This document shows positions 14,001 to 34,800 of a stretch of DNA of 64,000 nucleotides, one piece after another. The notes under the pieces are model-generated. The model searched no databases, was not told where the DNA came from, and saw only the letters and a list, made by a program, of their open reading frames with translations. Position 1 is the stretch's first letter; each line of letters begins with the position of its first letter. Both the position numbers and the translations under genes were made by a program. The stretch comes from Chaetorhynchus papuensis (taxonomy: Eukaryota > Chordata > Aves > Passeriformes > Rhipiduridae), in contig VWYX01001163.1 of assembly GCA_013396525.1 (NCBI GenBank), positions 169,938 to 233,937 on the forward strand. The letters run 5' to 3'.

Positions 14001-17000
14001 GGAACATTATTACAGTGAAATTCAGTGAGATAAACTAAGGAATAGAAAATACTAACATTCAGAAAATGCAAACATCTGAACAGGAACACACTGCTGTAAA
14101 GCAGTGTCCTTTACTACCCCACCTCAATCAAATTCATAGACACAGTCTGCATTTTAACACAGATGCACCCAAACCCAGGAATTCATTACCTCACTCCATA
14201 TTTTTCCCATTCACGCATTTGTCATCCAGCACCTTAACAATTCAAACCCACCTCTGCTGACCCTATAAACCCTGTGCTAAAATACTCCAGTGGGTGACAA
14301 CCACTGCAATGGGGAACACCTGCAGTCTCTGCTGACTCACTCTCAGGGCTGCTGGTTCAGACTGACCATCAGCTACCCAGCCAACCAAACCACAGCCCTG
14401 GGAGGTGCTAAAGCCTTGGAATCCTCACAGCTTGGACTACAACTCATAGTAAGCAACACATCTGAGGTGCCCGGGACTGGCTCTCCCTGTGCTGGCACTG
14501 GCAAGCACGAAAGCACTCATACACATGCAGAGAAACCATGTCTGCAGCTTTGATTAGGGCAGATCTAAACAAGCCATTGAAAATAAGCAGTTTCTGGGAA
14601 ATACAGCTTAAAAGGCCTGGCTTCCTCCAGTTGTGTTTCATGTTTAGATTCTTTTGTGTGTCTCAAAAAAGGAAAAATTTCTGATCAAAGCTTTTACTAG
14701 GATAAAGATACTAATGCAGTCTGTGTTCTACATGGAAGAACTGTTGCCAGCTAATATAATACAGCTTATGCTGCAACCTCATCATCTGTGGAAGCAATCA
14801 AAAAGGTAGCATGAGCCCAGTTTCCTAAAAACACTGGTTTAAAAATACCTAAGACTTCCTTACATCTGTTTTCCCTACCGTAAGCATCCCACAGTGGAGA
14901 CAGATTTCTATCTCTATTTTTTTTTGATTGCTCAAAGAAATCAAGTACAGTTCAAGCATTTAATAAATACAAAATACCAAGATTTTCATGGAGTGGTGCT
15001 CTTATATGCTGTTTATGCCCTGTGAGAAAGATCATCCCTGACCACCCTCCTAGCCAGGATTCTCTATGCCACACCAAATTCTCATACATAGGAGTAAATA
15101 ATGAACCCTACCCACACATGTAAGCTGACATATCAGGACTCAAGGAAAATCCATCAGCAGCAGCTCTGATCAGGTTCTTCACTGTACCACATCTTTTCCT
15201 GATAACACTTGGAAACACTCATTCCTCTCCATTTCACTTGCAAGGAAGATGTCTTGGGCCTGATGCACGCAATTTTGCTGCACTGAAATAAAAGACAGTG
15301 TCAGTGTGGTGAGAAAGAAGAATCAGTCTCTAAGATAACCACATAAGCAGAGGAAAAAAGGATTACAAATGTGCATGTGATTTAGAAGTTAGAATTCTTA
15401 CACTGGTTATAAAAGATGCTGTGAACTTATCTGTTAAAGCAGTTTCAAATAATCATCAAATAATAAACATCAAATAATGCAAAGATCTTATATGTACCAT
15501 CCCAATACTTTTTAAAATGGAGCATATTAATACAGACGTGTGCTGATGCTGTAACTCAACAGCTGACACTTTTGAACAGCTCTAGCATGACTGCCCCCCC
15601 CCCCAGTTCTTTTGTGAATAAATATTCAGATAAAGCACTGCAATCCTAAGCTTCCCTCTATAAATTGGTAATTCCTCAATAGAAACAAACCATTTTCTCA
15701 TCAGACTTCTAGCTGCAATGCAATTGCATTTCTCTACATGCTCATTTTGGATGACAAAGTACCTACTTGTCACAGTAACGACCTGAATGAATTCAGGAAA
15801 GAAGCAACAATCTCTTTGCAAACATGCCCATCCAGCAGATACACTGTTGTTTTTCCTCCCTACTGTTTAATAATTAAGTTTATAACAATATATTTATATT
15901 TGGTGATACAGTAATACATAAATTTAAAACCCCCAAGCGAATACTTTGGTTTTTGAAGGCCAGCAGAAATAATGCTGCTCTCACTTGTATTCCAAACCCT
16001 GCAGCACTCTGTGGATTGCCAGTGTCTCTGCCCCTGCTTTGCCTGTGCCCTCTCCTGGTGGCAGAGCAGGCGTCACACAGGACACATGCGGTGACATCAA
16101 AACCTCCCCTGCACAACAAACATTTCCTGATGCCCAGTGAAGCAGCTTTCTACAGTAAACCAGACTAAGGTTCCAAGCTGGACAGTGTTCCAAAAAGGTG
16201 ACACAAAGAGTGTCCCTGGGCCTATAAGGTCAGAGGTGAGCACATCCTTACAGCTCTGACCAAGAAGATCAGTGTCCCCTGCTACCTGCTCAGCTTTTAC
16301 AACCAAACTCCCAGTGTCACCCTGGGAAGCGAAGGCAATCAATGCCCTCATTAATGGCAAGACTCAGCTGACACAAAGATCTTCTGTTTGTCAGGCTAAG
16401 CTGGTTCCCAGCTGTAAGGAGCTTTGTTTCTGCAGATGAGAGGTACTGAGCCAGGTCAGGGTTGGCCCAGCTGCCAAGCAAATAAGCCCTGCAAGAATCC
16501 AAAGCGACTACAGACCAAGCACTAAGCCTGAAACAGTGAGTTCTGCCAGATCTGAGCCAAGTGAGACATATGTGCACAAGAGACTCATTTGAGAAGGGCA
16601 ATACAGGCACACTTCAGTTCTGGCCAGGGCCAGCTCAGCCCAGAAGACCAATTACCTCAGAACCAGTTCCAGGCAAGTATTGCTGTACATTGCTGATCAA
16701 ATCTAGCTCTGTAATTCCTTACTCTGCTTGATCTAAACAATGAAAGGGTCTGGAGGCATCTAATTTGGTTTCACAGGAACCACTTACAGTACAGAGCTAC
16801 AAAGTAGTTCTATTATTATGTGGGGTTTTTCCCCTATTTCCAGTATATTCTAGTCACTATTATTCCAGCCAGTCAGATGGAATCTCAGCACGCTCTGTGA
16901 AATCTAGTCAGGCCATCCATTGGTGATGGAAAGTTGACTGTGTATTAACGGTGAGCACCATCATCTCTTCCTTCAGTCATGTTCTACAATAAGAGTGAGT

Positions 17001-19798
17001 CATGGGCCTTTTACAGACTAGTTAAACACACCAGTTCCAACAGAAGATTCTGGAACATAAAACCCCAGGACTGCCTTGCTGGAGTCACAGAGGGATTTCA
17101 GACACATCTCCTTTCCCCAGCATTTTCAATTGCTAAGTGGTTATCAAACAGCAGTGGTTATCCAGGTTTAAGATGTCTGTCGTTAGTACATTTTACATGA
17201 AACAATTCAGTGCTTGGACTTCAGTCTGAGATAAGAATCTAAAAGTCTTTGTGCCAATGTTGAGGCCCCTTAGTGAGGTCCAGCATTTAATTTCTGTTGT
17301 TGCTCATTTTCTGCAGAAGGAGAATGATAGCACATTTATACTCAGCATCCCTGTGAGGAAGGGAAGAATTTAAATTAAATAAAGCACCCATGTACTTTAG
17401 CAAAGAAGGTGGAAAGCTGAGAAGTCACACAAAGTTCTTGAGTGAATGAGTATTAATGATTATTTTTCTTTTTCATCTACAGATGCTTTCTTAGGTCACA
17501 TAAACATTTAAGACCTCATCTGAAAACAGGAAAAATAGAACCTTTAAGATGCATTTTGCAATCAAGAAACAAGGAGGAACCCAGACATTATGAATAAGCC
17601 ATTGTCACAGCCAGTCTGCTGGCACTGCAGTCTGGGAGACTGGCTGGCAGTTGTATGGCACAGCTCAAAAGCAACAGGCCATCAGCCACCCCATGGGGAA
17701 GTGCAGCTTGTTGAGAAAAAAAAAATCATTCTGTTCAGTCTTGGCTTGACATATACATTACTTTCTACATTTCTTTATGTTCAAAAAGGTGAATGCACTC
17801 ACTTGAAACAATGAAGTTTTAAAAATCTCAAAGCAATAATTAGGAAACTTCTGTTTCTCCAGATTATCACTGATGGAATTAATTTTTGCTTATGAGTAAG
17901 CATCATCATTTGATGTCTTGGTTCATGCCTCACTTTTAAATGACTAAACCACAGCAATGATATTCTGCACACTTTCCACTGATATAAACACCTGGAACAG
18001 TACAAGGAAGAAAAAAGTAGGACCTAGAGAGTTGTCAGTCTGTATTTCCTACCCCTTATATTCCATGTTTCTTGTGAATTGCATGGTTTTGGCTTTGTTT
18101 CCTGATGGTTATCAAATCCTGAGGCTTCTAGATACCAACATGATTTCCAGGGCATGTTGCTGTTTTGAAGAAATATTGAAGAAACCAAAGCTCTTTCTGT
18201 CTTACAGATCAGTCAAAAGCAGTTGTTGTGCAGAGAGCAGGATCTGGCTTAAAGCGTCACTTATCACACGAATACAACGAAGCATCACTGCAAAATAAGG
18301 TGCAAGAAGAAGATAAATGAAGAACCCCTGGCATGGTCATTCCAAATTTTCTGAACCGCTTTTGGCATCTGCAATTAATTCCTCCTCCTCAAAGAACTCT
18401 GCCTTGAGTATTAGTGCCACATACTGGAAATCATGATAACATACTGACTTGAAAATATTTCATAACACGAAATGAAGGTGCACTGACTTTATGATGTATT
18501 GTTAATGAAATAGCAGGATCTATCTTTCTAATGCTAGCATCTATATGTTGTAGTTGTATTGTACTATAACCCATAAAAAGAATTACTTAATTGCATGATA
18601 AAATTATGAACTTTGCTCCTTAAAGAAACAGGGACTCAGACTGTGTGTCAAATTAAGTTCCTTGCCCTTGAGAGTTCGTAAATCAAATCACCTCCTTGTA
18701 CTGTCATAACTGTGCTTAAAAAAACCCACTCAACTGGTTGGCCCTTGGGACTGTTGGATTTTACTGCTTTTCCTATGTTTTGACACCCTCCCCCTTAAAG
18801 GGGGATTGCTGTTCACCAGCCCAATGTTAACTGCTGCACCTTGGGAGCTGCAGTACAAACACACAATCTAGGGTGCTTTTCCCCTTCACCAGCATAAAGT
18901 TTGCTGGGATTTGCAGTGATTCATTCAATTCTCAACAGCTTTACAAAGCTTATTTATTCAGCTGCCAGAACAAAACTACTGGGTACACCAAATGCCAGTT
19001 TTATCTCTCTTTTTACCTCCCTGATTAAATTCAGTGTAAGTAGGGAGGTATAACAGAAGTCAAAACTTAGGAAAAAACCTCAGAGTTTTGTAGGAAGTTC
19101 TGAACTCCCTATACAAATAAAACAAAGCAAGCGCACACCACCAGTTTTTGTTTTATGGTGAAAATACAAGAAACACCTCTTTTTATAATTTATAGTCCAA
19201 TAATTAGGTGCTATTAAGATTGCTCATTACACTGTCCAAAACTTCGTAGTCAAATGTAAATGTCATAAATAAAATATCCTATTAAGCAGGCTAAATCTAA
19301 TCACTTGAAGATCCTTGCTGCAGTATTACAAAAATAAGCTACATATCTTATGTAAACTTTAAAAGATCACACAGCTTTCCATCTCCTCCAAAAAACCCCA
19401 CCTCATATAAAAATTAAAAAAGGTCCACCCCAGGAACACTTGCTCTTTAAGCCAATTCCCCTAGTCTCCCGTTAAAATTTTAGTCTTCTCTAACGCTAAC
19501 TGCTGGTTATGCCCTGAGGTCTTTCGTTTTCTTTAATTCCTACAGCTTTATAATTACCCATCTCTGGCTGTTCTGGCTGAACACCAGGTTTGGCTGAGCA
19601 CTCCAGCACCAAACAAGGTGATGTGAAATCCTAACTACAAGTTCAGCTGTAAAACTGGCAGCTGAACTGCCCAGCTCTGCGGAAACACCAGCCTCGCTGC
19701 CCCAAGCAAGAAAGGAACAACACGAGGCAGGGATATCAAGATAGGCTTCAAAAGCTTTTTGTTCTTAAGAGTCCAAAAGAGCAGTGACAGCAGCAGGG

Positions 19799-19966
19799 GA
19801 ATCACAGAATCAGTTAGGTTGGCAAACATCTCTGAAATCGTCGAGTCCAACCTGTGCCTGGCAGTTTGAGACTATATCCTCTTGTCCTGTCGCTGGTTGC
19901 CCGGGAGCAGAGCCCGATCCCACCTGGTTACAGCCTCCTTTCAGGCAGGTATTGGGGAGGGCCCAG
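19799..19966 (-). repeat. CR1 LINE fragment (minus), head-to-head with the next
   Basis: The sequence starts 'ggaatcacagaatcagttag' and runs through 'ggttgg', 'cgagtccaacc', 'cctcttgtcctgtcgctgg' and 'cagcctcctttcaggcag', which is CR1 read from its 3' end. The element lies on the minus strand and is 5'-truncated at about 19,966. Its truncated end faces that of the plus-strand CR1 at 20,098. The 131 bases between them are not recognised. Confidence 0.85.
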
Positions 19967-20097
19967 TTGCAGCAGCTCCTTTGCACAGCCCCGATGCTCT
20001 CGAGTCATCCCCGTCCTCATGTGGCAGCAAGTTCACCCTGCGAGCCCTCAGGATTCACCAGCCACCTCTCCCCGCTCCAGCAAACCCAGCAGCCTTC

Positions 20098-20556
20098 CCC
20101 GTGTCCAGTTCTGGGCCCCTCACTACAAGAGGACACGGAGCTCCTGCAGCCGGTCCAGCGGAGGGCAACGAGTATGATTAAGGGACTGGAGCATTTCATG
20201 AGGAAGGAAAGGCTGAGGGAGCAGAGCCTGTTCAGCCTCGGGAAGCGGTGACCTCAATAATGTGTATACATGTCTGCAGGGACCATTCTCAGTGGTGCCG
20301 AGCAATAAAACAAGAGGCAACAGGCAGAAACTGATGCACAAGAAGTTCCACCTGAACATGAGAAAGAACTTTGCTATGCAGTGACCGCGCACTGGAACAG
20401 ACTGCCCAGAGATGTGGAGTCGCCCTTACTGAAGATACCCCAGAACAGTGCGGACGCAATCCTGTGCCACGTGCTCTGGGACGACCCTGCTGGAGCTGGG
20501 AAGTGGAACCAGATGATCCACTGGGGTCCCTTCCAATCGGAACCATTCTGTGATTC
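20098..20556 (+). repeat. CR1 LINE fragment (plus) abutting the ACTL6A CpG island
   Basis: Reads in CR1 sense order: 'gtccagttctgggcccctca', 'ccagcggagggcaacgag', 'aggaaaggctgagggagc', 'aagttccacctgaacatgag', 'cactggaacagactgccc' and 'gtcccttccaatcggaacc', ending in the terminal repeat 'cattctgtgattc' at about 20,544-20,556. The reverse-transcriptase region is absent. The 3' end lies about 440 bases upstream of the ACTL6A start codon and immediately before the CpG island. Open frames running from here into the island are artefacts. Confidence 0.92.
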
Positions 20557-20998
20557 CTCTCACGGTGCCTACCTCACCTCCCGCCTCCTCTCACCTCCCG
20601 TGTCCTGTCCTGTCCTGTCCTCTCCCCTCACCCCATCCCGTCCCCTCCCGCCGCCGCTCCCCTCACACCGCCCTCCCACCCTGCGCTCCCTCGACTGCCC
20701 GCCCTCCGCGTCCGGCCCCAGGATTGGCTGCCGGCGGCAAAGCCCCGCTTCCCACCGGTCGCGATTGGCCGGTTCTGCCCGCGCGGCGCTGCCATTGGCG
20801 GGCGGGCGGCGGCGCTGCGGGTCGGGCCGCGCCGCGGGCGGGGAGCGTGGCCGGGGCGCTTTTGTTGCCGGGTCGGCGGGGAGAGGAGCGGGCGGGGAGC
20901 GTGGGGCCCGCGGACACCGGAGCCGGCGGGGAGCGGGGCCGGGCGGCGCGGCGCGGGCGCGGGCACGGCGGACGGCGGGGCCGGGCCCAGCGGCAGCC

Positions 20999-29262
<8,264 letters not shown>

Positions 29263-29720
29263 ACCTCTTTACTGTGAAAACTGCTGCCTGCTCGGTGCTC
29301 CTTCTGTTTTATAGCTTTAGCATACTCAGGAATGGGATGGACTCTTTTTTGTAGAAAGTTTATATTGGGTTTTTTGCATAATTCAAGTTCCATTTTAACA
29401 AACCTTAGAAATTTTGAGAGACCTAATTGGTACTATAATAGAAAAAGGATGTTTACGTCCCTTGTAAAGCAATAATTCATGTAACAAGCTTTTTATAATT
29501 TTGTATAAATGTCTATTTTCTCTAGTATCTTTTCCTGGGAACAGCTTTACAGGTTAGCTAATAGATAGAGGCATAACCTTGCAAATGCCTGTGCTTATTT
29601 ATTAAATATTTCTTGTCTAATTTCTTGTCTGCTTTCACATACTAGTCTTCCTTGCTGGTACTTTGGCCTTAAATTGCTCTTATTTTTCTCTTAAAAAATA
29701 AAATTTGGTCTTTTATATTT
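29263..29720 (+). other. ACTL6A: ACTL6A 3' UTR
   Basis: AT-rich, non-coding sequence from the stop codon to just beyond the poly(A) signal. The far end is estimated from the AATAAA at 29,697. No repeat is seen. Confidence 0.7.
29697..29702 (+). terminator. ACTL6A: ACTL6A polyadenylation signal AATAAA
   Basis: A canonical AATAAA lies 435 bases after the stop codon. T-rich and GT-containing sequence follows from about 29,706, consistent with a cleavage-factor downstream element. Confidence 0.75.
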
Positions 29721-31827
29721 GAGCAACCTTGTGAGTACTTGCAGAGAAAGGTTCTCTGCTGTTTTAAAAGTTGAACATTTGTATTCATTGATCTATTTTA
29801 GTCTAAACTTTTACTGTCTCACAGAAGTGTTACATTCCATGGAGTGAATGTTATATTAAGCACTGGTTTGCTAATTTTTTGTTATGGAGCAGTTTCGTTT
29901 TAGTAAGCAAGCAATGCTTTCCACCTGATGTCTAAGAATGTATTTTAATGCCTTTGTGATGTAGGTGAGAAGCAAAACTTGTTCGAGACAGGGAAATTGA
30001 GACAAAGAATTGCCTCTCCAAGACTGGGAGCAGAGTCAGAAGCTTTCAGTGTGTGGCTTGACCCTGCTGCAGGGAGCTGCAGCTGAGGGGCAGCTGCTGT
30101 GTGCTCATGGCTCTTGTGGCTCCCTCTGTGCCTCGCAGCAGGGTCTGTAAGTGCCTGTGTTTGCAGGGGGAAGGTGCACTCAGGGTCACAGGAACGGGGA
30201 TGACTTTTTTTTCAGCAGGAATTGGCTGTCAGCTTGCAGCTTGATGTTGCTTTTAAGCTTACTTTAAATTACAATGGTGTGATGGTCTGTTTTGGAACAC
30301 AATGAAGTTTTGCTCCTTATCTCAAAAGCTGTGGAAAACCAAATAGCATTTAACTGATCTAAAAAAAAAACAAAACAGTACTGCTACATTTTTGTATCCT
30401 AAAAGCTCTTGTGGGAAAATAATTATGAGGCCTCTATTTGAAAAGTCTCACATTACCTCCAAATAATAAAGTAATTTATCAAACCAGTCTGCGTTTGTCT
30501 TATCACGAGACTCATGAGTTGCTCTTGAGACAAAGTTGCTTGATCCAGATTTTCAAAGCTATTGCCAAACCATATTTCTCTCGCAAAATGAGGCATGATC
30601 CAAGTGACCAGCTCTTGCCAGTGTGGAAGAAAAAGACTGAGGCCATTTTGTATTCAAGTGGAAGATAGAACATCACCTGAACTGGTATCTCAGCCCACTG
30701 TGTTTAAGCTTTCCCTCAGTGGCGTGCTTGGATTTCATGATGCCAAATCAGCTTTCATCTTCTGTTTATCTTAAAAGAATTGCACTGCAGTATCTGTTAA
30801 TATTCCAACAGCATATGGAGAGCAAAACACTCCTGAGGTTTTCTCACCACTCTAAAGATTCTAAGTTTAAACATTGGGAATGCTGTGTGATGCAGAGGAG
30901 TAAGTGAAGGTCAAAATGATGGAGATAGATACTCACAGGAAACAGTTCCCTTGCAGTGTTTTAGCACATTATACTTCTGAGTACATCTGCTTTCTGAAAG
31001 ATGGGTGTTTGTGACTTTAGTCTAGGTTTCTAGACCATCTCATGCAGAGGTTAAAAGCTTTCAGGAAGTGAAAGGTGAAGGTGTTTCCATGAACTGAGAG
31101 CAGCAGCAGTACCTACTTCAATTTTATAGATGACTATTGCAGTCTTCCTTCAAACATTTTGCACTCTGCAAAATAAACTACTGCACAAGTGTTTGAATTG
31201 AAAACAAAGAAATCTAGGTAGGACAATTGTATAGTTACAAGTTCCCATGCTGAGTATTTCATACTTTCTAAGAAGCCAGACTTAAAGCAGGGGAAAAAAT
31301 TCTTCATAGCAGACAGAAGAGCCCCTTTACCAGTAGTGCGTTTATACAGAAAGCAAATACACCTTGGGTAGCTTACCTGTAACTCAGGGAAGATATGTCA
31401 GAAAAATATATCAGAAAAATAAGGTCAGGGAAAAGGCTCATATGTGAGCTTCAGATGCTTTCATGTTTCTGTCTGGTTTTAATGCACATCTGTTAAACTA
31501 AACCACGTAACTATTACCCCTACACTTCTTACTGTCAGCTGGCACTCCATGGCTGCTCTTCACTGTTCCTCATGTAGGTCTCACTCTTGTAACAGCTGGC
31601 TAACACAACATTTGTTTCTGGAAATGTGAGAAAATATATGATTGGAGTTAGGCACCAAAGCTGCTTTTTAATTCCAGATCACAAGTTTAATTAAAGTCAA
31701 ATGTGATATTAAAACCAAAAAAACATGGAGACTGTCTGGAATGCTCAGTGGAGTTGTTTGTGGTTCCAGAACCTGATTCATGTTCCACAGACACTTGACC
31801 AATTGCTTGCAGTGCTCTTCCAGCACG
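29721..31827. other. Spacer between convergent ACTL6A and MRPL47
   Basis: No gene is seen. The right end includes the 3' UTR of MRPL47; candidate minus-strand ATTAAA signals lie at 31,672-31,667 and 31,691-31,686, and I could not choose between them. A short MIR-like block is possible at about 29,985-30,045 ('gacagggaaattgagacaaa' followed by 'ggagcagagtcagaag'). Confidence 0.55.
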
Positions 31828-34800
31828 TTACTGGCTCTGGGATTTCACAGCAAGGTTAGGGAACTTCCTTTCCAAGACCTTCTGCCTCGTCCTCTCCAGG
31901 TTTTGCTGCCTTGCCCTTTTCCGTAAGGTTTTTTCAAGTCTGAGTCTGAAACGGAGAAGTTGGTGTGGTTAATTTCCAGCCAGCTTGTGACCACCTTAAT
32001 GAGCTCCCCCCCCCAGTCAGATAGAGGCTCTCAGTGATTAACAACTTCAGTATTCATTTGCTTTTGATAAGTAAAAAAGCCTGCAAAGTAGTATTTTTAC
32101 TCTGCTTCTGAATTCTACTGAAGTTCAGCCTTGGGGAGGAGTTTTGGTATTCTGCATTTGAAGTTACTTTTACAGTGCAACTGCATAACCATGTCTCTTG
32201 GTAACAGGTGGGAACAGAAAAAAAACCAGCAAGCTGTAATTTTAAAAAGCCTAATTTTCAGTCTAGTAGCTGAAAACCAAAAGATTACTATTTTTTCCTT
32301 TTCAAGTGGAATAAGGACAGGAACAGATCAGAAGGTAACTTTCAATGTCAAAAAAATCTTTTTACCTGATGAAGTGATTCACATGAGGTAAGTAATAGAA
32401 TCTCTTCTTTTTGTGTTTTTTGTTCAAGTGCCACGGTATTGGCCATTCCTTGTAACTGTACCTGTTGGAGACAGATGAAAATGATTACAGAATGTATACA
32501 CTGTTTTCATTCTGGGATTTTACCAGTTTCTCTTAGTTTCAGTACAGTGATGAAGTGGTCTGGGAGACTGCAGAATTAGTATGTGCGTATTTATTTCCAG
32601 CTCCTGCTGGCTTGGTTTGTAACTGCATCTCCTGTGTTTTATGCAGTATATGCATCCTTCCTTGATTTGATAAGAACGTTCTGGGAGAGACACACACCAC
32701 AAGAAAATTTCACACATAAAAAAAAAGGCTTTCCATACCAGAAGGTGCGTCCCAAGAAGTCGTGTCTCCACTCGCCAGGGACTGGCTTTTCATGGCCCGT
32801 TTGTAAAAGCCTCAGAGCAATTTCTCTTTCTCTGACAACCAAGTCTATATTTTTCATAGACGTTTCTACCTGGAAATGGTAAATAGGTTCAGGATGCACC
32901 AACAAAAAACAATGCTGACAATTTAAAAAATATCAAGACTAAATTTAAAGGGAAAACAATGGTAAAACACACTGGAGTTGGATCACGAGTTCTCTCTCAG
33001 CAGGCCCTGTGTACTAGAACAGTAAGGAATGGATGCTTCAAAAACTTGACTTGAGAGCAGGACAGATATGAAATAACTGACAGTCTGATACTTGATTAAA
33101 GACCAGCTGGGTAATGCTTAAAGCCAGATCCAATGCTGATGCAGAAATACAGGAAGCTCTGAGGCAGAGGTCGGAAGGAAGCAGGAGAAGCAAACAAAAG
33201 ATTTGCTTATAGTTTGTAGTGGCTGTTGGTTATTTTAGTTTTCACTGGGTCTGGTTGCAGCCCCAGCAACGCCCACTAGACAATGAGAAAGCTGCCTTGA
33301 CCGAACTACGACTTGAGCAGTTAGTGTATACACTAAAATCAGGGAAATAATTTTTAAAAAAACGGTCTTTAACAAGTTTACAAACACTTGATCTTTCAGC
33401 AATTTTACTTAAAAGTTATATTTTTTATGTAGTGTGAACAAGTTACCTTTTCTAATCGTTCTGGACTGGGCATAGGCTTGCGCTGTCGTTTGGATTCTTG
33501 CTCTAAAGTTAAGAGCATGTTCTTTTCCTTCAGCAGGACATACCTAGAGCAGAAAGCACAATAATTCAAAAATAACTCCTGGATAGCTAAGCAGTTATTC
33601 ACTTACTCTCTGTAATCCCAAATCCTGTACCCTCTGGCTTCACATAAATGAAAGAGAATGAGGGAGACACGTTTACTTAGTCTGTAATAACGAAGGCTTG
33701 GGAGGGAAGAGATTAACACTAAATTGTCTTCCACTACCTGGACAGAGCCAGATTCTTCTTACATGTGCACAGGAAAAGGACAAGACAAAGCAAGGAAAAA
33801 GCTGTTCACAATAATGATTAAGTTCACCGCTGGCACAGGTTGCCTGAAGTGGCAATGCAACCTCCAGCCTCAGGAACTTCCTAAATCAGAATAAATGCTG
33901 GCCTGAGCACCAAGTGCCCAGCCCCAGCAGAAGGCACTGACAACCAAGTCTGTCCAATTCAAACGACCCCCAGAGGGTTTGTACCCAACCTGAGCCCTCT
34001 GAAATAGACACAACTCTTTTAGAGCCACCTGCAGTGCAGCTTCTGTGTTCTGAGCAGGGCCAGAGCCGGGGCTGATCCAGGCCCAAAGCTGGCTGGAGCC
34101 TGCAGAGCTCTATGGCAGACTAAAGTTACTGGATCATAAGTTCACCAGCCACACTTTATTAAAAAGTGCAGAGCTGCTCTGAAAGAAAAGAAACTTCTTC
34201 ACTAAAACCTACTTACCAAAGTTTGTGCAAGTCTTCACTACTCTTGGCCCTTAGCTGCTTCATATTCCATGAATCCCCTGTAAAAGATAAAAAAACACCA
34301 TTAATTTAATGGAACAAAGTTCTCTTATTCTGGAAAATAAAAAAAGTGCTTCTATTAGGCTCAGCCAACACAACAGTACAAAGACCACTTTTAAAAAAAA
34401 TACTACTGCTTGGACAGCCATCCTTGAGGATATTCAGCTTTGCTTTTAAAGCACAATACAAAAAGGCAATTACACGTAGTGTTTATTTGTGTTTGTAAAA
34501 GGCTGGGAATAAGGAAAGTTGTAAGATTAATCTTTACACTGAACTAGTTTTCTTCCATAGGACCTGTATTTCATCAAAGCACATCTCTTCTGTGATACAC
34601 TCTCACTTCAGAGCAAGGCAGAGGATTTACAGTAAAACATTTTGCTGCACAATTGCAATTTATTTTCATAGACGCTGAATACACACAGCAAAAATTAACA
34701 GGCATAAAGATGCACAAGTGGATGTATGTACATATACATAGAAAAGCAAGTTTTATGTAGCTATGAATACTCCCTACGATGCAAAAAACCCCAGATTTCA

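Larger units (their letters stand above)
2691..19798. other. Long AT-rich intergenic region, no gene recognised
   Basis: No exon of a known gene could be supported on either strand over about 17 kb. Open frames of 60-190 codons (for example 8,567-9,151 plus and 12,665-12,997 plus) have no recognisable domain and no matching splice sites. Items listed separately are a MIR-like fossil, an (AAC)n microsatellite and a transcription-factor site cluster near 11.0 kb. There is also a C-run at about 15,594-15,604. No CpG island lies here, so the promoter of the expected left-hand neighbour is probably outside the window. Confidence 0.55.

Noticed and set aside
1..20000. Expected GNB4 exons on the minus strand
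   Set aside because: I searched for WD-repeat coding blocks and a second CpG island and found neither; the gene probably lies left of the window.
19784..20251. 155-codon plus-strand frame
   Set aside because: It spans the two CR1 fragments in opposite orientations, so it is not a gene.
33818..33890. Possible short CR1 remnant in MRPL47 intron 3 region
   Set aside because: 'ctggcacaggttgcctgaag' resembles a CR1 block, but the flanks do not follow the consensus and the segment is too short to call.
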